Shown: one piece after another, positions 12,010-23,033 of the stretch | How positions within the stretch are numbered: position 1 is the first letter of the stretch | Layout of the letters: each line of letters starts with the position of its first letter | Source of the DNA: Symbiodinium natans | Lineage: Eukaryota; Sar; Dinophyceae; Suessiales; Symbiodiniaceae | Assembly (NCBI GenBank): GCA_905221605.1 | Contig: CAJNDS010000342.1 | Location: 1-64,000 of the forward strand | Length of the DNA stretch: 64,000 bases | Direction: 5' to 3' | The notes under the pieces: model-generated | What the model was told of the DNA's origin: nothing | Seen by the model: the letters and a program-made list of their open reading frames with translations, nothing else | Databases searched by the model: none | Position numbers and translations under genes: made by a program

Positions 12010-12639
12010 GTAACGTTTATACGAATCCTATATATTTTAAAAAGAGATCTTGTTCTGGTTTCTCAACGTATCACCAAACGGAATCCTCTTCAAATTTATA
12101 GGAATCCAATTTAGCTAAGTAAGCATTCTCAAGAATCGCACGTATTAACACGAACACGAATCCTCTTGAATTAGGTCGGGTTTAGGGGGGGGGAGGAGAG
12201 GGGGGGGAGGAGAGGGGAGGGTGGTAGGGGCACCTAAACCCTTTCGTTTTCACATTTTTAACATGATTCCTCGACATTCTTACGAAGTTAGTATTGTATG
12301 AAGTGCAATAAGATTCCGATTGCTTTCAATAGGGTTCTTGTTGCTTTTAACACTTTTAATCGGATTCTCAATAGGATGCTCAATATTTTAAGACTCGTAT
12401 TAGGATTCCTAATAATTGCAACGATGAAAATTAGGAGTACTAAGATTTCAAGTAGAATCCGCCGAGGCCTCGGGCCGAAGGTGTATTGGTAGTCAGAACA
12501 GGCACCCCCCTCCAAATCCTCCCTCCAGGCCCAAAGCCCTTTTTCGGACCCCTTTTTTTGCCTCAAATGGGTACCCCCCCTAGGTGAGCAGGGTCCGCAA
12601 GCGGATGGTTCGCCAGGACCAGAGGCAGTTGCAGCCCTT

Positions 12640-12845
12640 CCCAGCAGGGCCCCCCCCTTTTTCACTGCCCCCACCCTTCCCCCCCACCCCCCCCCCCCAC
12701 CCCCCCCCCCCTACCCCCCCTACCCCCCCCCCCCTACCCCCCCCCCCTCCCCCCCCCCCCCCCACCACCCCCCCCCCCTCCCCTGCCCGACCCCCCACCC
12801 CCCCCCCCCCCACCCCCCCCCCTGCCCCCCACATAGTCCCTCCCC
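12640..12845 (+). repeat. Poly-C dominated tract
   Basis: About 200 bp almost entirely C with scattered A and T. Open in several frames only because it lacks stop codons. Confidence 0.9.
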
Positions 12846-13326
12846 CAAAAGCCACATGAGTGGCTGGGCTAATGGACGCAACAAGAGGGGCTTGATGTTT
12901 GTAGGTGTCGCTATAGCACACCCAATGGTTCATAACCTAGGGGTGTCGCTTTTCAAGTGTTCCCATCGTTTTACAGGGTTTTCCCCTTGCTTAATTGAAT
13001 GGCTGGGGGTTTTGGCGCTTGCTCACATAAGGTGTTTGTGAAAGGCTGCTCCGACGCGCTGGCTTGAGGGCCGGAGGCTCACTGGTGTGAGCACGGCCGC
13101 AAATCCGCCGAGGCCTCGCCCCCTTTCCCCCCCCCACCCCCCCCCACCCCCACCTCGCCCCCCGGTTTTCGAGGCTCAACTCCGGGGACGAAGAGTAACC
13201 GAAACCCGAAACCTTCAATCTTAGCTCCCCCCCCCCTTTCCCCTCTGCCCCCCTTCCCCCTCCACCCCTACCCCCCCTGAGGGGCCTGGCTCAACCCTCC
13301 GATCAATCCAAGCCGAACCGTCTCTT

Positions 13327-13411
13327 GAACCCTAAACCCAAAGCCCTCTATCCTAAACTAACCCTCAACCCTAAACCCCAGACCATAAACCATAAACCCG
13401 GAACCCTAAAC
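13327..13411 (+). repeat. Degenerate telomere-like array, CCCTAAA
   Basis: Imperfect CCCTAAA, CCATAAA and CCCGGAA units on the plus strand. Confidence 0.75.
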
Positions 13412-13984
13412 CCGACTTGGGCGCTGCGGAATCACCATGCTCACGCGGATGCGCTGGGCCGGGCCGAGGCGGGTCGCGTAGCGTTAAAATTAATTGGAAT
13501 TCCATTAAGGCTCGTTGGAAATGAAGAAAATTGTTCGGAGTCTTTTTAACAGGAATACGACATCTATTTGTAATTAGAGAATCTTACTAAGATGATTTTG
13601 AGTCCTATTGAAGTCGATAAGAATCTTAGTAAAATTCGTACGAATCCAATTTCGCTGAATATGAATTTCAAACAATCTTATTAAACAAACGCGAATCCCT
13701 TTACATTAAGGTTTACGGTTTAGGGGGACGGGCGGGGCCACCCCTCACAAGTTGCAGGGCCAGAACACACAGAGCTATCGATGAATGCGGGTCACCCGGA
13801 AGTGCGCTGAATTTGTCCGGGCTTGTCCAGCAGGATTCCAGCGATACGGTCCGCCGGAATTGTTCTAAAGTTTTCCGGGCCCCAATTAAACCGCGGAGCC
13901 TCCCTTTTCTGATTTCTCTGTGGCGGGGCCACGCAAATCAACTTTCTAAGGGGGGAATCCACCAGCTTCCGCAAAACCGCAGAT

Positions 13985-14164
13985 AAGGAAGCCTAAGGAA
14001 GCCTAAGGAAGCCTAAGGAAGCCTAAGGAAGCCTAAGGAAGCCTAAGGAAGCCTAAGGAAGCCTAAGGAAGCCTAAGGAAACCTAAGGAAGCCTAAGGAA
14101 GCCTAAGGAAGCCCAAAGAAGCCTAAGGAAGCCTAAGGAAGCCTAAGGAAGCCTACGGAAGCCT
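13985..14164 (+). repeat. Decamer tandem array AAGGAAGCCT, about 18 copies
   Basis: Period-10 array; nearly every unit is identical. Single-base variants occur near 14,080 (aaacct), 14,112 (gcccaaag) and 14,153 (tacgg). Confidence 0.95.
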
Positions 14165-15126
14165 TGCCTTGGACTGAGGTGCCAGGATGCCCTCACCTCT
14201 GAACTTCGAACCCGACATTGAGCCCTGTTCAGGGTATCTGGTCGTTGGTGGGGGGGGGTGGGGGGTGGTCACTCTATTCTGGGACCATGCACCCAAGGCA
14301 ACGTGCCTGTAGTCCAACACCTGGTGCGCATTCTTCTGGATCTGCTCCAGCGGTGCTCCGGTGGTGCCCTCCATTGCTTTAGGGGACGGCGGGGACCTTG
14401 CCCCGGGGGAGTCGCCGAAGCACTCCGATGAAGGATCTGCTGTGCTGAGGTGCTTGATCTTGTGTGTTGTTGAAGGGTCTGAAGGCCTGAAGGCTGGCGA
14501 AGGTGCTCAGGGCTCATTCCGCCTCAAAAATGCTTGTAGGATTCCAAAACCTAAACCCCGAAATGTTCCTCGGATGATGTCTTGCCAGCGAGAACCTCGA
14601 GCTGGCAGCTAGGGTGCTGCAAGTGGCGGAGCAATCAGCAGCAGTCTGGCTCTTGATGCGACAGGGCACGCAGTGAACTTCTGGCTCTACCACACAACTC
14701 ACCTTCACTCAGCAGCTTTTGTCACTGCACATTCAGGCACTCGTCAGAGACCGGCACCGATCCGGCGCTGTCCTGCACAAAGACACACTCCTACTTCGAT
14801 GTAGTCCCAGTTGTTTGGGTCCCTGTATGGATACCTATTGCAGTCGTTTACAAGAAGCAGAACGGACCTGAGAAGCTGGGGCCTAGTCTAACACAACCCC
14901 CCAAAAGGACCGAAGCTGTCCGGTAGACAAGGCTGCCGCCCAGCCAGCGACGCGAAGCACGAGCGGGTCGTCCTGGAATGGGGGAAAGGGGATCAGCTCC
15001 CGAAGTCTCTAACTGCAGTCTTTAGTTTCGAGAACTGACCCATGGGCCCTAAGCCCTAAGCCTGTCACATGGTGCACTGGGCACTTTCAGCACTCCACTC
15101 TGGTACCTGCAAGCCTTGAACCCAAA
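14165..15126. other. No gene recognised
   Basis: Short open frames on both strands, no motifs. A G-run (about 14,250) is present. Confidence 0.4.
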
Positions 15127-15162
15127 ACCCCCAAACCCTAAACCCTAAACCCTAAACCCGAG
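15127..15162 (+). repeat. Telomere-like array, CCCTAAA
   Basis: Four to five CCCTAAA units, C-rich strand on plus. Confidence 0.85.
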
Positions 15163-15317
15163 AAGTCATAGCAGTCCTCCACTTGGAAGCCCAACGGGCA
15201 CCTGATCTCCAGAGCTCGTGACCGGCTGCGACATGTCTGACCCACCGTGTCCACCTACCCTGAACAGTTCAACCAGAACACCAAACCAGCCCTAAACGTT
15301 CAACTGCTTTAGCACGA

Positions 15318-15390
15318 AAACCCCTAAACCCGAAACCCCAAACCCCAAACCCCCAAACCCTAAACCCTAAACCCGAAACCCCAACCCCAG
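15318..15390 (+). repeat. Telomere-like array, CCCTAAA/CCCCAAA
   Basis: About ten CCCTAAA, CCCGAAA and CCCCAAA variants, C-rich strand on plus, 130 bp before the C-rich satellite. Confidence 0.85.
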
Positions 15391-15516
15391 AACAATCTCA
15401 AAAAACCTTCCGAGGCACGTGGCGCCACGAGCTTTCAGCTTGGCCACCTCGGGAGTTGCGGAGGAGTATAAAGCCAGGTACCTTATAGCTATATATGTAT
15501 GTATGTATGTATATAT

Positions 15517-15527
15517 CCGCCGACCCC
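15517..15527 (+). repeat. Left arm of 11-bp inverted repeat bounding the satellite
   Basis: CCGCCGACCCC; its reverse complement occurs at 20,543-20,553. Confidence 0.7.
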
Positions 15528-18500
15528 TAGGGGGGCGGCGTCAGTGAAGACCCATTGCCCCTACCACCTACTCCACCCCATCCAAAGCTCGACCGGCCCC
15601 CAGTGCATGCCCGCCCGCTTGCCCTACCCCCACCACCCACGCACCCCCCGCTCCTTCCCTTGCCCAAGCCCCCCAAGCGCCCCGCCATGCTTCTCATGGA
15701 CCCATGGCTCCTCCCAGTGCATGCCCGCCCGCTTGCCCTACCCCCACCACCCACGCACCCCGCCCCCCGCCCATCCGCCCTTCCCGCTCCGCATACTCCT
15801 TCCCTTGCCCAAGCCCCCCACGCACCCCGCCATGCTTCTCATGGACCCATGGCTCCTGGTCCTTCATCCCAAGCTCGACCGGCCCCCAGTGCATGGCCGC
15901 CCGCTTGCCCTACCCCCACCACCCACGCACCCCGCCCCCCGTCCATCCGCCCTTCCCGCTCCGCATACTCCCCCCCTTGCCCAAGCCCCCCACGCACCCC
16001 GCCATGCTTCTCATGGACCCATGGCTCCTGGTCCCATTCTTCATCCCTCCTATTTATGGTCCCTGCTCCACCCCCAACCCCCACCCCCACCCTGCCCCGC
16101 CGCCCATGCTTGTCATGGACCCATGCTTCATGGCTCCACCCCCCCCCACCCCACCCCCCACCCCCACCCCCACCCCCAACCCCTTTCCACACTTCCAGCT
16201 GGCTCCACCCCCACCCCCAACCCCCACCCCCACCCCCAACCGCCCCCACCCCCACCCCCCACGCACCCCGCCCCCCACTGGACCCATGGCTCCTGGCCCC
16301 ATTGCCTCATGGTCCACGGTGCATGGATGTGGCTTTCCCCCTTCCAGCTCCGCCTGCTCCCCCCTTGGCCCATGCTCCCACTCTCCATCCCCTCGACCTC
16401 CCCCGCTTGGCCCGCTTGCTCTACCCCCACCACCCACGCACCACCGTTCCCCGCCCATCCGCCCTTCCCGCTCTCCCCCGCCATGCTTCTCATGGATGCA
16501 TGGCTCCTGCTCCCATTCTTTATCCCTCGACCTGCCTGGCTGCCAATGCTGGTCCTAGCATACTCCCCCCTTGCCCAAGCCCCCCACGCACCCCGCCATG
16601 CTTCTCATGGACCCATGGCTCCTGGTCCCATTCTTCATCCCTCGACCTGCATGGCTGCCAATCACCCCCAACCCCCACCCCCACCCCGCACGCACCCTGC
16701 CACCCCCAACCCCCAACCCCCACCCCCACCCCCACACACCCACGCACCCCACCCCCCACTGGACCCATGGCTCCTGGCCCCATTGGCTCATGGTCCACGG
16801 CCCATGGATGTGGCTTCTCAGCTGACTTTAGAGGCCCCAGTGCATGCCCGCCCTCCGCCCGCTCCGCCCGCTCCGCCCTCCGCCCTTCCAGCTCCGCCTA
16901 CTCCCCTTTGGCCCATGCTCCCACTCTCCATCCCCTTGACCCCTCGTGGACCCAGCTCCCTACCCCTTACCCCTCACGCACCCTGCCCCGCCGCCCATGC
17001 CCCTCATGGACCCATGGCTCCTGGCCCCATGGCTCCCCTCCGCCCCTACCCCCACCACCCACGCACCCTCTCCCCGCTTCCCGCTCCGCATACATTCCCC
17101 TTGCCCAAGCCCCCCACGCACCCCGCCATGCTTTTCATGGACCCATGGCTCCTGGCCCCATTCTTCATCCCTTGAGCTGCTCCACCCCCACCCGCAACCC
17201 CCACCCCCACCCCGCACGCACCCTGCCCCGCCGCCCGTGCTTGTCATGGGCCCCTTGCTCCTGGCGTCATGGCTTCCAACCCCCACCCCCACCCCCCACG
17301 CACCTCCACTGGACCCATGGCTCCTGGCCCCATTGGCTCCTGGTCCCATTCTTCATCCCTCGACCTGCATCCAATGCTCTCCACCCCAACCCCCAACCCC
17401 CAACCCCCACCCCCACCCCGTACGCCACCCCCAACCCCCAACCCCACCCACCACCCACCCACACTTCCACCCCCCACCCCCACCCCCCACGCACCCCGAC
17501 CCCCACTGAACCCATGGCTCCTGGCCCCATTGGCTCATGGTCCATGGCCCGTGGATGTGGCTTCTCAGCTGACTTTAAAGGGCCCAGTGCCTGCCCGGAC
17601 CCTCCGCCCGCTCCCCCCGCTCCGCCCTCCACCCTTCCACCAATGCTCCCACTCTCCATCCCCTTGACCTACCCCTCATGGAACCCCTTACCCCTCACGC
17701 ACCCACGCCCCTCATGACCGTGGCTTCTCCGCCCCTACCCCCACCACCTCTACCCTTCCCGCTCCGCATACTCCCTCCCTTGCCCCACGCACCGCCATGC
17801 TTCTCATGGACCCATGGCTGCTGGTCCCATTCTTCATCCCTCCTTTTTCTGGCCCCTGCTCCACCCCCACCCCCAACCCCCACCCCCCCCATGCTTGTCA
17901 TGGACCCATGGCTCCTGGCCCCATGGCTCCACCCCCCCCCCCCCCCCCCACCCCCCCCACCCCCAACCACCCCCAACCCCCACCCCCACCCCCCAACTGC
18001 CCCCACCCCCACCCCCCACGCACCCCGCCCCCCACTGGACCCATGGTCAGCTGACTTTAAAGGGCCCCAGCGCATGCCCCCCCCTCCGCCCGCTGCCCGC
18101 TCCGCCCTCCACCTCCGCCTACTGCCCCCTTGGCCCATGCTCCCACTCTCCATCCCCTCGACCTCCCCCGCTTGGCCCGCTTGCTCGACCCCCACCGTCC
18201 ACGTACCACCGTTCCCCGCCCATCCGCCTCCCACTCTGACGGGCCCATACTGTCTCTGCAGGCTACCGCCCACGACGCCCTGACTGGGAAGGCCCTTGGC
18301 AATAATCCCTCACACCCACCTGATTGCATGGGTGAGACCACTGGACTGTGTTACCTGCCATGCTTCTCATGGACCCATGGCTCCTGGTCCCATTCTTTAT
18401 CCCTCGACCTGCATGGCTGCCAATCTACCCCCACCACCCACGCACCACCATCCGCCCTTCCCGCTCTCCCCTTGCCCAAACCCAACATGCACCGCGCCAT

Positions 18501-20542
18501 GCTTCTGATGGACCCATGGCTGATGGTCCCATTCTTTATCCCTCGACCTGCATGCTTCTCATGGACACATGGCTCCTGGTCCCATTCTTCATCCCTCGAC
18601 CCGCATGGCTGCGAATGCTGGTCAAAAAAATGGCCCCTGCTCCACCCCCACCCCCAACCCCCACCCCCACCCCGCACGCACCCTGCCACCCCCAACCCCC
18701 AACCCCCACCCCCACCCCCACGCACCCACACTTCCAACCCCCACCCCCACCCCCCCACGCACCCCTGGACCCATGGCTCCTGGCCCCATTGGCTCATGGT
18801 CCACGGCCCATGGATGTGGCTTCTCAGCTGACTGTAAAGGCCCAATTCATGCCCGACCCTCCGCCCGCCCTCCGCCCTTCCAGCTCCGCCTACTCCCCTT
18901 TGGCCCATGCTCCCACTCTCCATCCCCTTGACCTACCCCTCATGGACCCAGCTCCCTTAACCCCTCACGGACCCTGCATGCCCCTCATGGACGCATGGCT
19001 CCTGGCCCCATGGCTCCCCTCCGCCCCTACCCCCACCACCCACGCACCCGCTCCCCGCCCATCCGCCCTTCCCGCTCCGCATACATTCCCCTTGCCCAAG
19101 CCCCCACGCACCCCGCCATGCTTTTCATGGACCCATGCCTCCTGGTCCCATTCTTCATCCCTTGAGCTGCTCCACCCCCACCCGCAACCCCCACCCCCAC
19201 CCCGCACGCACCCTGCCCCGCCGCCCGCGCTTGTCATGGACCCCTTGCTCTTGGCGTCATGGCTCCACCCCCACCCCCAACCCCCACACACCCCACCCTT
19301 TCCACACTTCCAACCCCCACCCCCACCCCCCACGCCCCACTGGACCCATGGCTCCTGGCCCCATTGGCTCCTGGTCCCATTCTTCATCCCTCGACCTGCA
19401 CGGCTGCCAATGTATATATGGCCCCCACCCCCCACGCACCCCGCCCCCCACTGAACCCATGGCTCCTGGCCCCATTGGCTCATGGTCCACGGCCCATGGA
19501 TGTGGCTTCTCAGCTGACTTTGAAGGGCCCCAGTGCATGCCCGGCCCTCCGCCCGCTCCGCCCGCTCCGCCCTCCGCCTACTCCCCTCTGGCCCATGCTC
19601 CCACTCTCCATCCCCTTGACCTACCCCTCATGGACCCAGCTCCCTACCCCTTACCCCTCACGCACCCATGCCCCTCATGGACCCATGGCTCCTGGCCCCA
19701 TGGCCACGGCCCAAGCAGGTGGCTTCTCCGCCCCTACCCCCACCGCCTCTACCCTTCCCCCTCCGCATACTCCCTCCCTTGCCCAAGCCCCCCACGCACC
19801 CCGCCATGCTTCTCATGGACCCATGGCTCCTGGTCCCATTCTTCATCCCTCGACCTGTGTGGCTGCCAATGCTGGTCCGAAAAATGGCCCCTCACCCCCA
19901 ACCCCCCCCACCCCGCACGCACCCTGCCCCGCCGCCCACGCTTGTCATGCACCCATGGCTCCTCCACCCCCACCCCCCACGCACCCCGCCCCCCACTGGA
20001 CCCATGGCTCCTGGCCCCATTGGCTCATGGTCCACAGCCCATGGATGTGGCTTCTCAGCTGACTTTAAAGGGGCCCAGTGCATGCCCGCCCCCTCCGCCC
20101 GCTGCCCGCTCCGCCCTCCGCCCTTCCAGCTCCGCCTACTCCCCCCTTGGCCCATGCTCCCACTCTCCATCCCCTCGACCTCCCCCGCTTGGCCCGCTTG
20201 CTCTACCCCCACCACCCACGCACCACCGTTCCCCGCCCATCCGCCCTTCCCGCTCTCCCCTTGCCCAAGCCCCCCACGCACCCCGCCATGCTTCTCATGG
20301 ACCCATGGCTCCTGGTCCCATTCTTCATCCCCGCTTGCCCTGGTCTCCGCCGCCACTTGCGGGTTTCGGGTTTGCGGTTTGCGGTTTTAGATTTGGGGTT
20401 TAGCCCCAACTCCCTGCGCATCAGGGCTCCATGTTTCGCCCCCCTGAACTCTACAACCTGACCAAGCCCTGCGCATATATCTATATATATATATATACAT
20501 AATCCGCGGCCGCAGCCCACAGTGCCTTGGCCCCCCTTGGAG

Positions 20543-20553
20543 GGGGTCGGCGG
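20543..20553 (-). repeat. Right arm of 11-bp inverted repeat bounding the satellite
   Basis: GGGGTCGGCGG, the reverse complement of 15,517-15,527. Confidence 0.7.
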
Positions 20554-20765
20554 CACTGGCGGTAGCCATTAAATCGGGCAGCGCGAGGTCCCCAAAGGAC
20601 CGAGCAAATGCGGACCTTTTAGCCCGGGTCGTCCCGGGAATAGCCTTGCTGGCCTCTGGCCTTCTGCGAAGCAGAATTAGGCCGGACGCCGGTGCCGCCG
20701 ACCCCCGCGTGCCGCCGGTGAACGGTTTTTTTTTCGTGGTTTTTTGCGTCGCCACGGAGGCCCCC

Positions 20766-20878
20766 AGAGGGCGCGCATCATGAGCATCAGCGGGTCCAGC
20801 CCGGGACCCCCAGGCGCGCATCAGGAGCATCAGCGGCTCCCGGGGCGGGACCCCGGGGGCGCATCAGGAGCATGATGC
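20766..20878 (+). repeat. Short tandem repeat with GCGCATCAGGAGCATCA core
   Basis: Three spaced copies of gcgcatca(t/g)gagcat(ca) separated by GC-rich text such as ccgggaccccc. Confidence 0.75.
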
Positions 20879-20897
20879 CCCCCAAAAAACGGGCTAG

Positions 20898-21062
20898 GAA
20901 AAAGGGAGTTTAGGGGCCTTATAAAGTGCTTAGAAACGTTAAGGGAGTCTAGGAGCCTCAAACGCTTAGAGATTTGAAGGGAGTTTAGGGGACTGAAAAT
21001 GCTTAGAAACTTAACGCTTAGAGATTTTAAGGGAGTTTAGGGGCCTCAACATGCTTAGAAAC
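20898..21062 (+). repeat. Imperfect tandem repeat AAGGGAGTTTAGGGGCCT...GCTTAGAAAC
   Basis: Four diverged copies of a unit of roughly 40-60 bp containing aagggagt(t/c)taggggcct and (at)gcttagaaac. Confidence 0.75.
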
Positions 21063-21113
21063 TGCTCGCCCCGGGCTTCTGCGTGCGCTGCCCGACCATG
21101 GGCGCAGCCCCTT

Positions 21114-21114
<1 letters not shown>

Positions 21115-21144
<30 letters not shown>
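21115..21144 (+). repeat. (TA)n microsatellite
   Basis: About 14 AT dinucleotides. Confidence 0.9.
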
Positions 21145-21147
<3 letters not shown>

Positions 21148-21243
21148 GAATAGTTTCAGCCATATAAGAGACCAAGACCAACCTCTACCCCAAAACAGAA
21201 ATTGAGGACCACTGCCTGTTGTCCTTGGGATAGAGAAAAACAG

Positions 21244-21246
<3 letters not shown>

Positions 21247-21280
<34 letters not shown>
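21247..21280 (+). repeat. (CA)n microsatellite
   Basis: About 17 CA dinucleotides. Confidence 0.9.
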
Positions 21281-21282
<2 letters not shown>

Positions 21283-21747
21283 CATGTTTAGGCCACATGA
21301 GTCTGGGTTTGGCCGGGGGGTTGAAAGCGTCTGTGGTTCTAGCTGTTGTTTGTATAGCCGGAAGACATGCCCCAAAGCATTCTTACAGATTGGCAAGATG
21401 CAATCGTGAAGCCACCAGTCATGGACAGACAACAGCCGGGGGCAAACATGCGTGAGATATGAATCCAACCGTTCCGACCATCACAGCATCCAGACGTCAC
21501 ACAGGGAGACGATCGGAACTGGGAGACAAATTTAAAGCGGCGCCGAGAGAAATCCAAAGCAACGTGGCAGAAATTATCAGACATCCTTGCTTTAAACAAA
21601 TTGAGAACCTCCGGTTCTACAGCTGCTTGAGGAATATACATGCATATGTATGTATACATGTATATACGTATATATTTGGTCTCGGGCTGCAATCCCTCCC
21701 CCCCCCCATCCCCCATGGTACCCCATGGTGTGGGTGTGGTTGGGGGG

Positions 21748-21850
21748 GTAGGGTTTAGGGTTTAGGGTTTAAGGTTTAGGGCCTGGGGGGTTTGGGTTTA
21801 GTGTTTACGGTTTAAGGTTTAGGGTTTAGGGTTCGGGGGTTAGGGTCAAA
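21748..21850 (+). repeat. Telomere-like array, TTTAGGG
   Basis: GGGTTTA units, some mutated, G-rich strand on plus. Confidence 0.85.
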
Positions 21851-21869
21851 GGTTTAGGCCCGTGGTGTG

Positions 21870-22857
21870 ATTGGAGGGTTGGGCTTACTTGGGTTCGTAA
21901 ACCCGCATTTTTAGGTGGTGGCCTGAGGAATTTACGGTTGCGCACCCCGGCCTGCCGATCCGCAGACTTGAGCGCTTGCTCATAGGCCTGTGGCAAAGGC
22001 TGCTTTAACTTCGGTGACCTTCTACGGAAATCAGGCCAGTGAGGCCCAAGGCCAAGCAGGGATCAGAATCACACAGAGTAGACATCAGAAGCTAAACCTT
22101 CCTTAATCCTCCCCGACCTTTGCCATGCTCTGGTCGAGGAAGATCTCCGGATCCAGCTTTCGCGACGTAGGCTGCGCAGGAACTCACAGGAACAGCCCCC
22201 CCTTTTTCACAGCTGGCTCCACTTACCCGGACCATCAAGTTTTGGTGAAGGGAAGGGAGCAGTACCTTCATGCCTCCCAAAAACCAGTGGCCTTGAAGAA
22301 TGGCTTTTCAAAGAGCTTCGCCAGCGTGGAGACCGCAGGCAACTTCGGCACAGTGGAGGGAGCGTCTGTAGTCTTTTGTTGCATTCTCATAGGGTTTCTG
22401 AATCGCTTATTTATTTTGGGGGAGGGGGGTCGTAAAGGCCTTTGCAAGGAAGAACCATACCAATAACAAAAACGATTTAAAAAAATAGCAAGAATAGTGT
22501 AATACAAGTAATAGTGATTATACTAAGTAACATTATGACAATTCGTATAAGGAATAAAGTTTCGTACTCATAGCAATAGAGTCATAATCACTAAACCAAT
22601 AAATCACCATAGTCATATTCATAATAACAATGAAGATGATGATAATAATAACAATAATAATAAGGAAAACAACACTAATAATAATAGTAATAATAATAAT
22701 AGCATTACGAGTAGTCGTACGAGCGCACTCGCAAAAGTCCGGTCCGGGCTCCCTGGGCTCCCAGGCATGGTGCCGGAAGAGGAGCTGGACCTCCCAGAGG
22801 GAGCTGGAGGCAACCTGAACACGGGCTCTCCGAAGGGCCAAGGGCTTCAGGGGAGTC
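21870..22857. other. No gene recognised
   Basis: A 113-codon plus frame at 22,125-22,466 and its minus shadows have no motif. An AAT-type microsatellite occupies about 22,620-22,705. Confidence 0.4.
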
Positions 22858-23033
22858 GGGTTTAGGGTTTAGGGTTTTAGGGTTTGGGGTTTAGGGTTTA
22901 GGGTTTGGGGTTTAGGGTTTAGGGTTCAGGGTTGAGGGTTTAGGGTTTCGCGTTTAGGGTTTCGGGTTTCGGGTTTAGGGTTTAGGGTTTAGGGTTTAGA
23001 GTTTAGGGTCTAGGGTCTAGGGTCTAGGGTTTA
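22858..23033 (+). repeat. Telomere-like array, TTTAGGG
   Basis: About 24 TTTAGGG units with occasional TTTGGGG, TTTCGGG and TCTAGGG variants, G-rich strand on plus. Longest such array in the window. Confidence 0.93.

Larger units (their letters stand above)
12010..13715. repeat. AT-rich GAATCC-bearing blocks separated by homopolymer tracts
   Basis: Three AT-rich blocks (about 12,010-12,180, 12,260-12,470 and 13,485-13,715) repeatedly contain GAATCC/GGAATC/GAATCT words. They are separated by G-rich (12,183-12,228) and C-rich (12,640-12,845, 13,120-13,170, 13,225-13,285) tracts. No coding motif. Confidence 0.5.
15486..20553 (+). repeat. 5 kb C-rich complex satellite
   Basis: The block is built from shuffled recurring phrases. 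One contains gcttctcatggacccatgg followed by gctcctggtcccattcttca, another is ccacccccacccc, and another is tcagctgactttaaagggcc. The last recurs at about 16,815, 17,560, 18,047, 18,820, 19,507 and 20,054, giving unequal units of about 0.5-0.8 kb. C far exceeds G on the plus strand throughout. Several frames on both strands stay open for hundreds of codons (Pro/His/Ala-rich on plus, Gly/Met/Trp-rich on minus). This reflects lack of stops in low-complexity DNA, not protein coding. Edges: TA/GTAT microsatellites at 15,489-15,516 and 20,465-20,501, and an 11-bp inverted repeat, CCGCCGACCCC at 15,517-15,527 against GGGGTCGGCGG at 20,543-20,553. Confidence 0.85.

Noticed and set aside
13985-14164. 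Regular decamer array considered as a CRISPR
   Set aside because: No unique spacers; it is a simple tandem repeat in a eukaryotic sequence.
15499-17717. Plus-strand open frames of 558 and 720 codons, Pro/His/Ala-rich
   Set aside because: They lie in the C-rich satellite, several frames on both strands are open at once, and the text is reshuffled repeat phrases.
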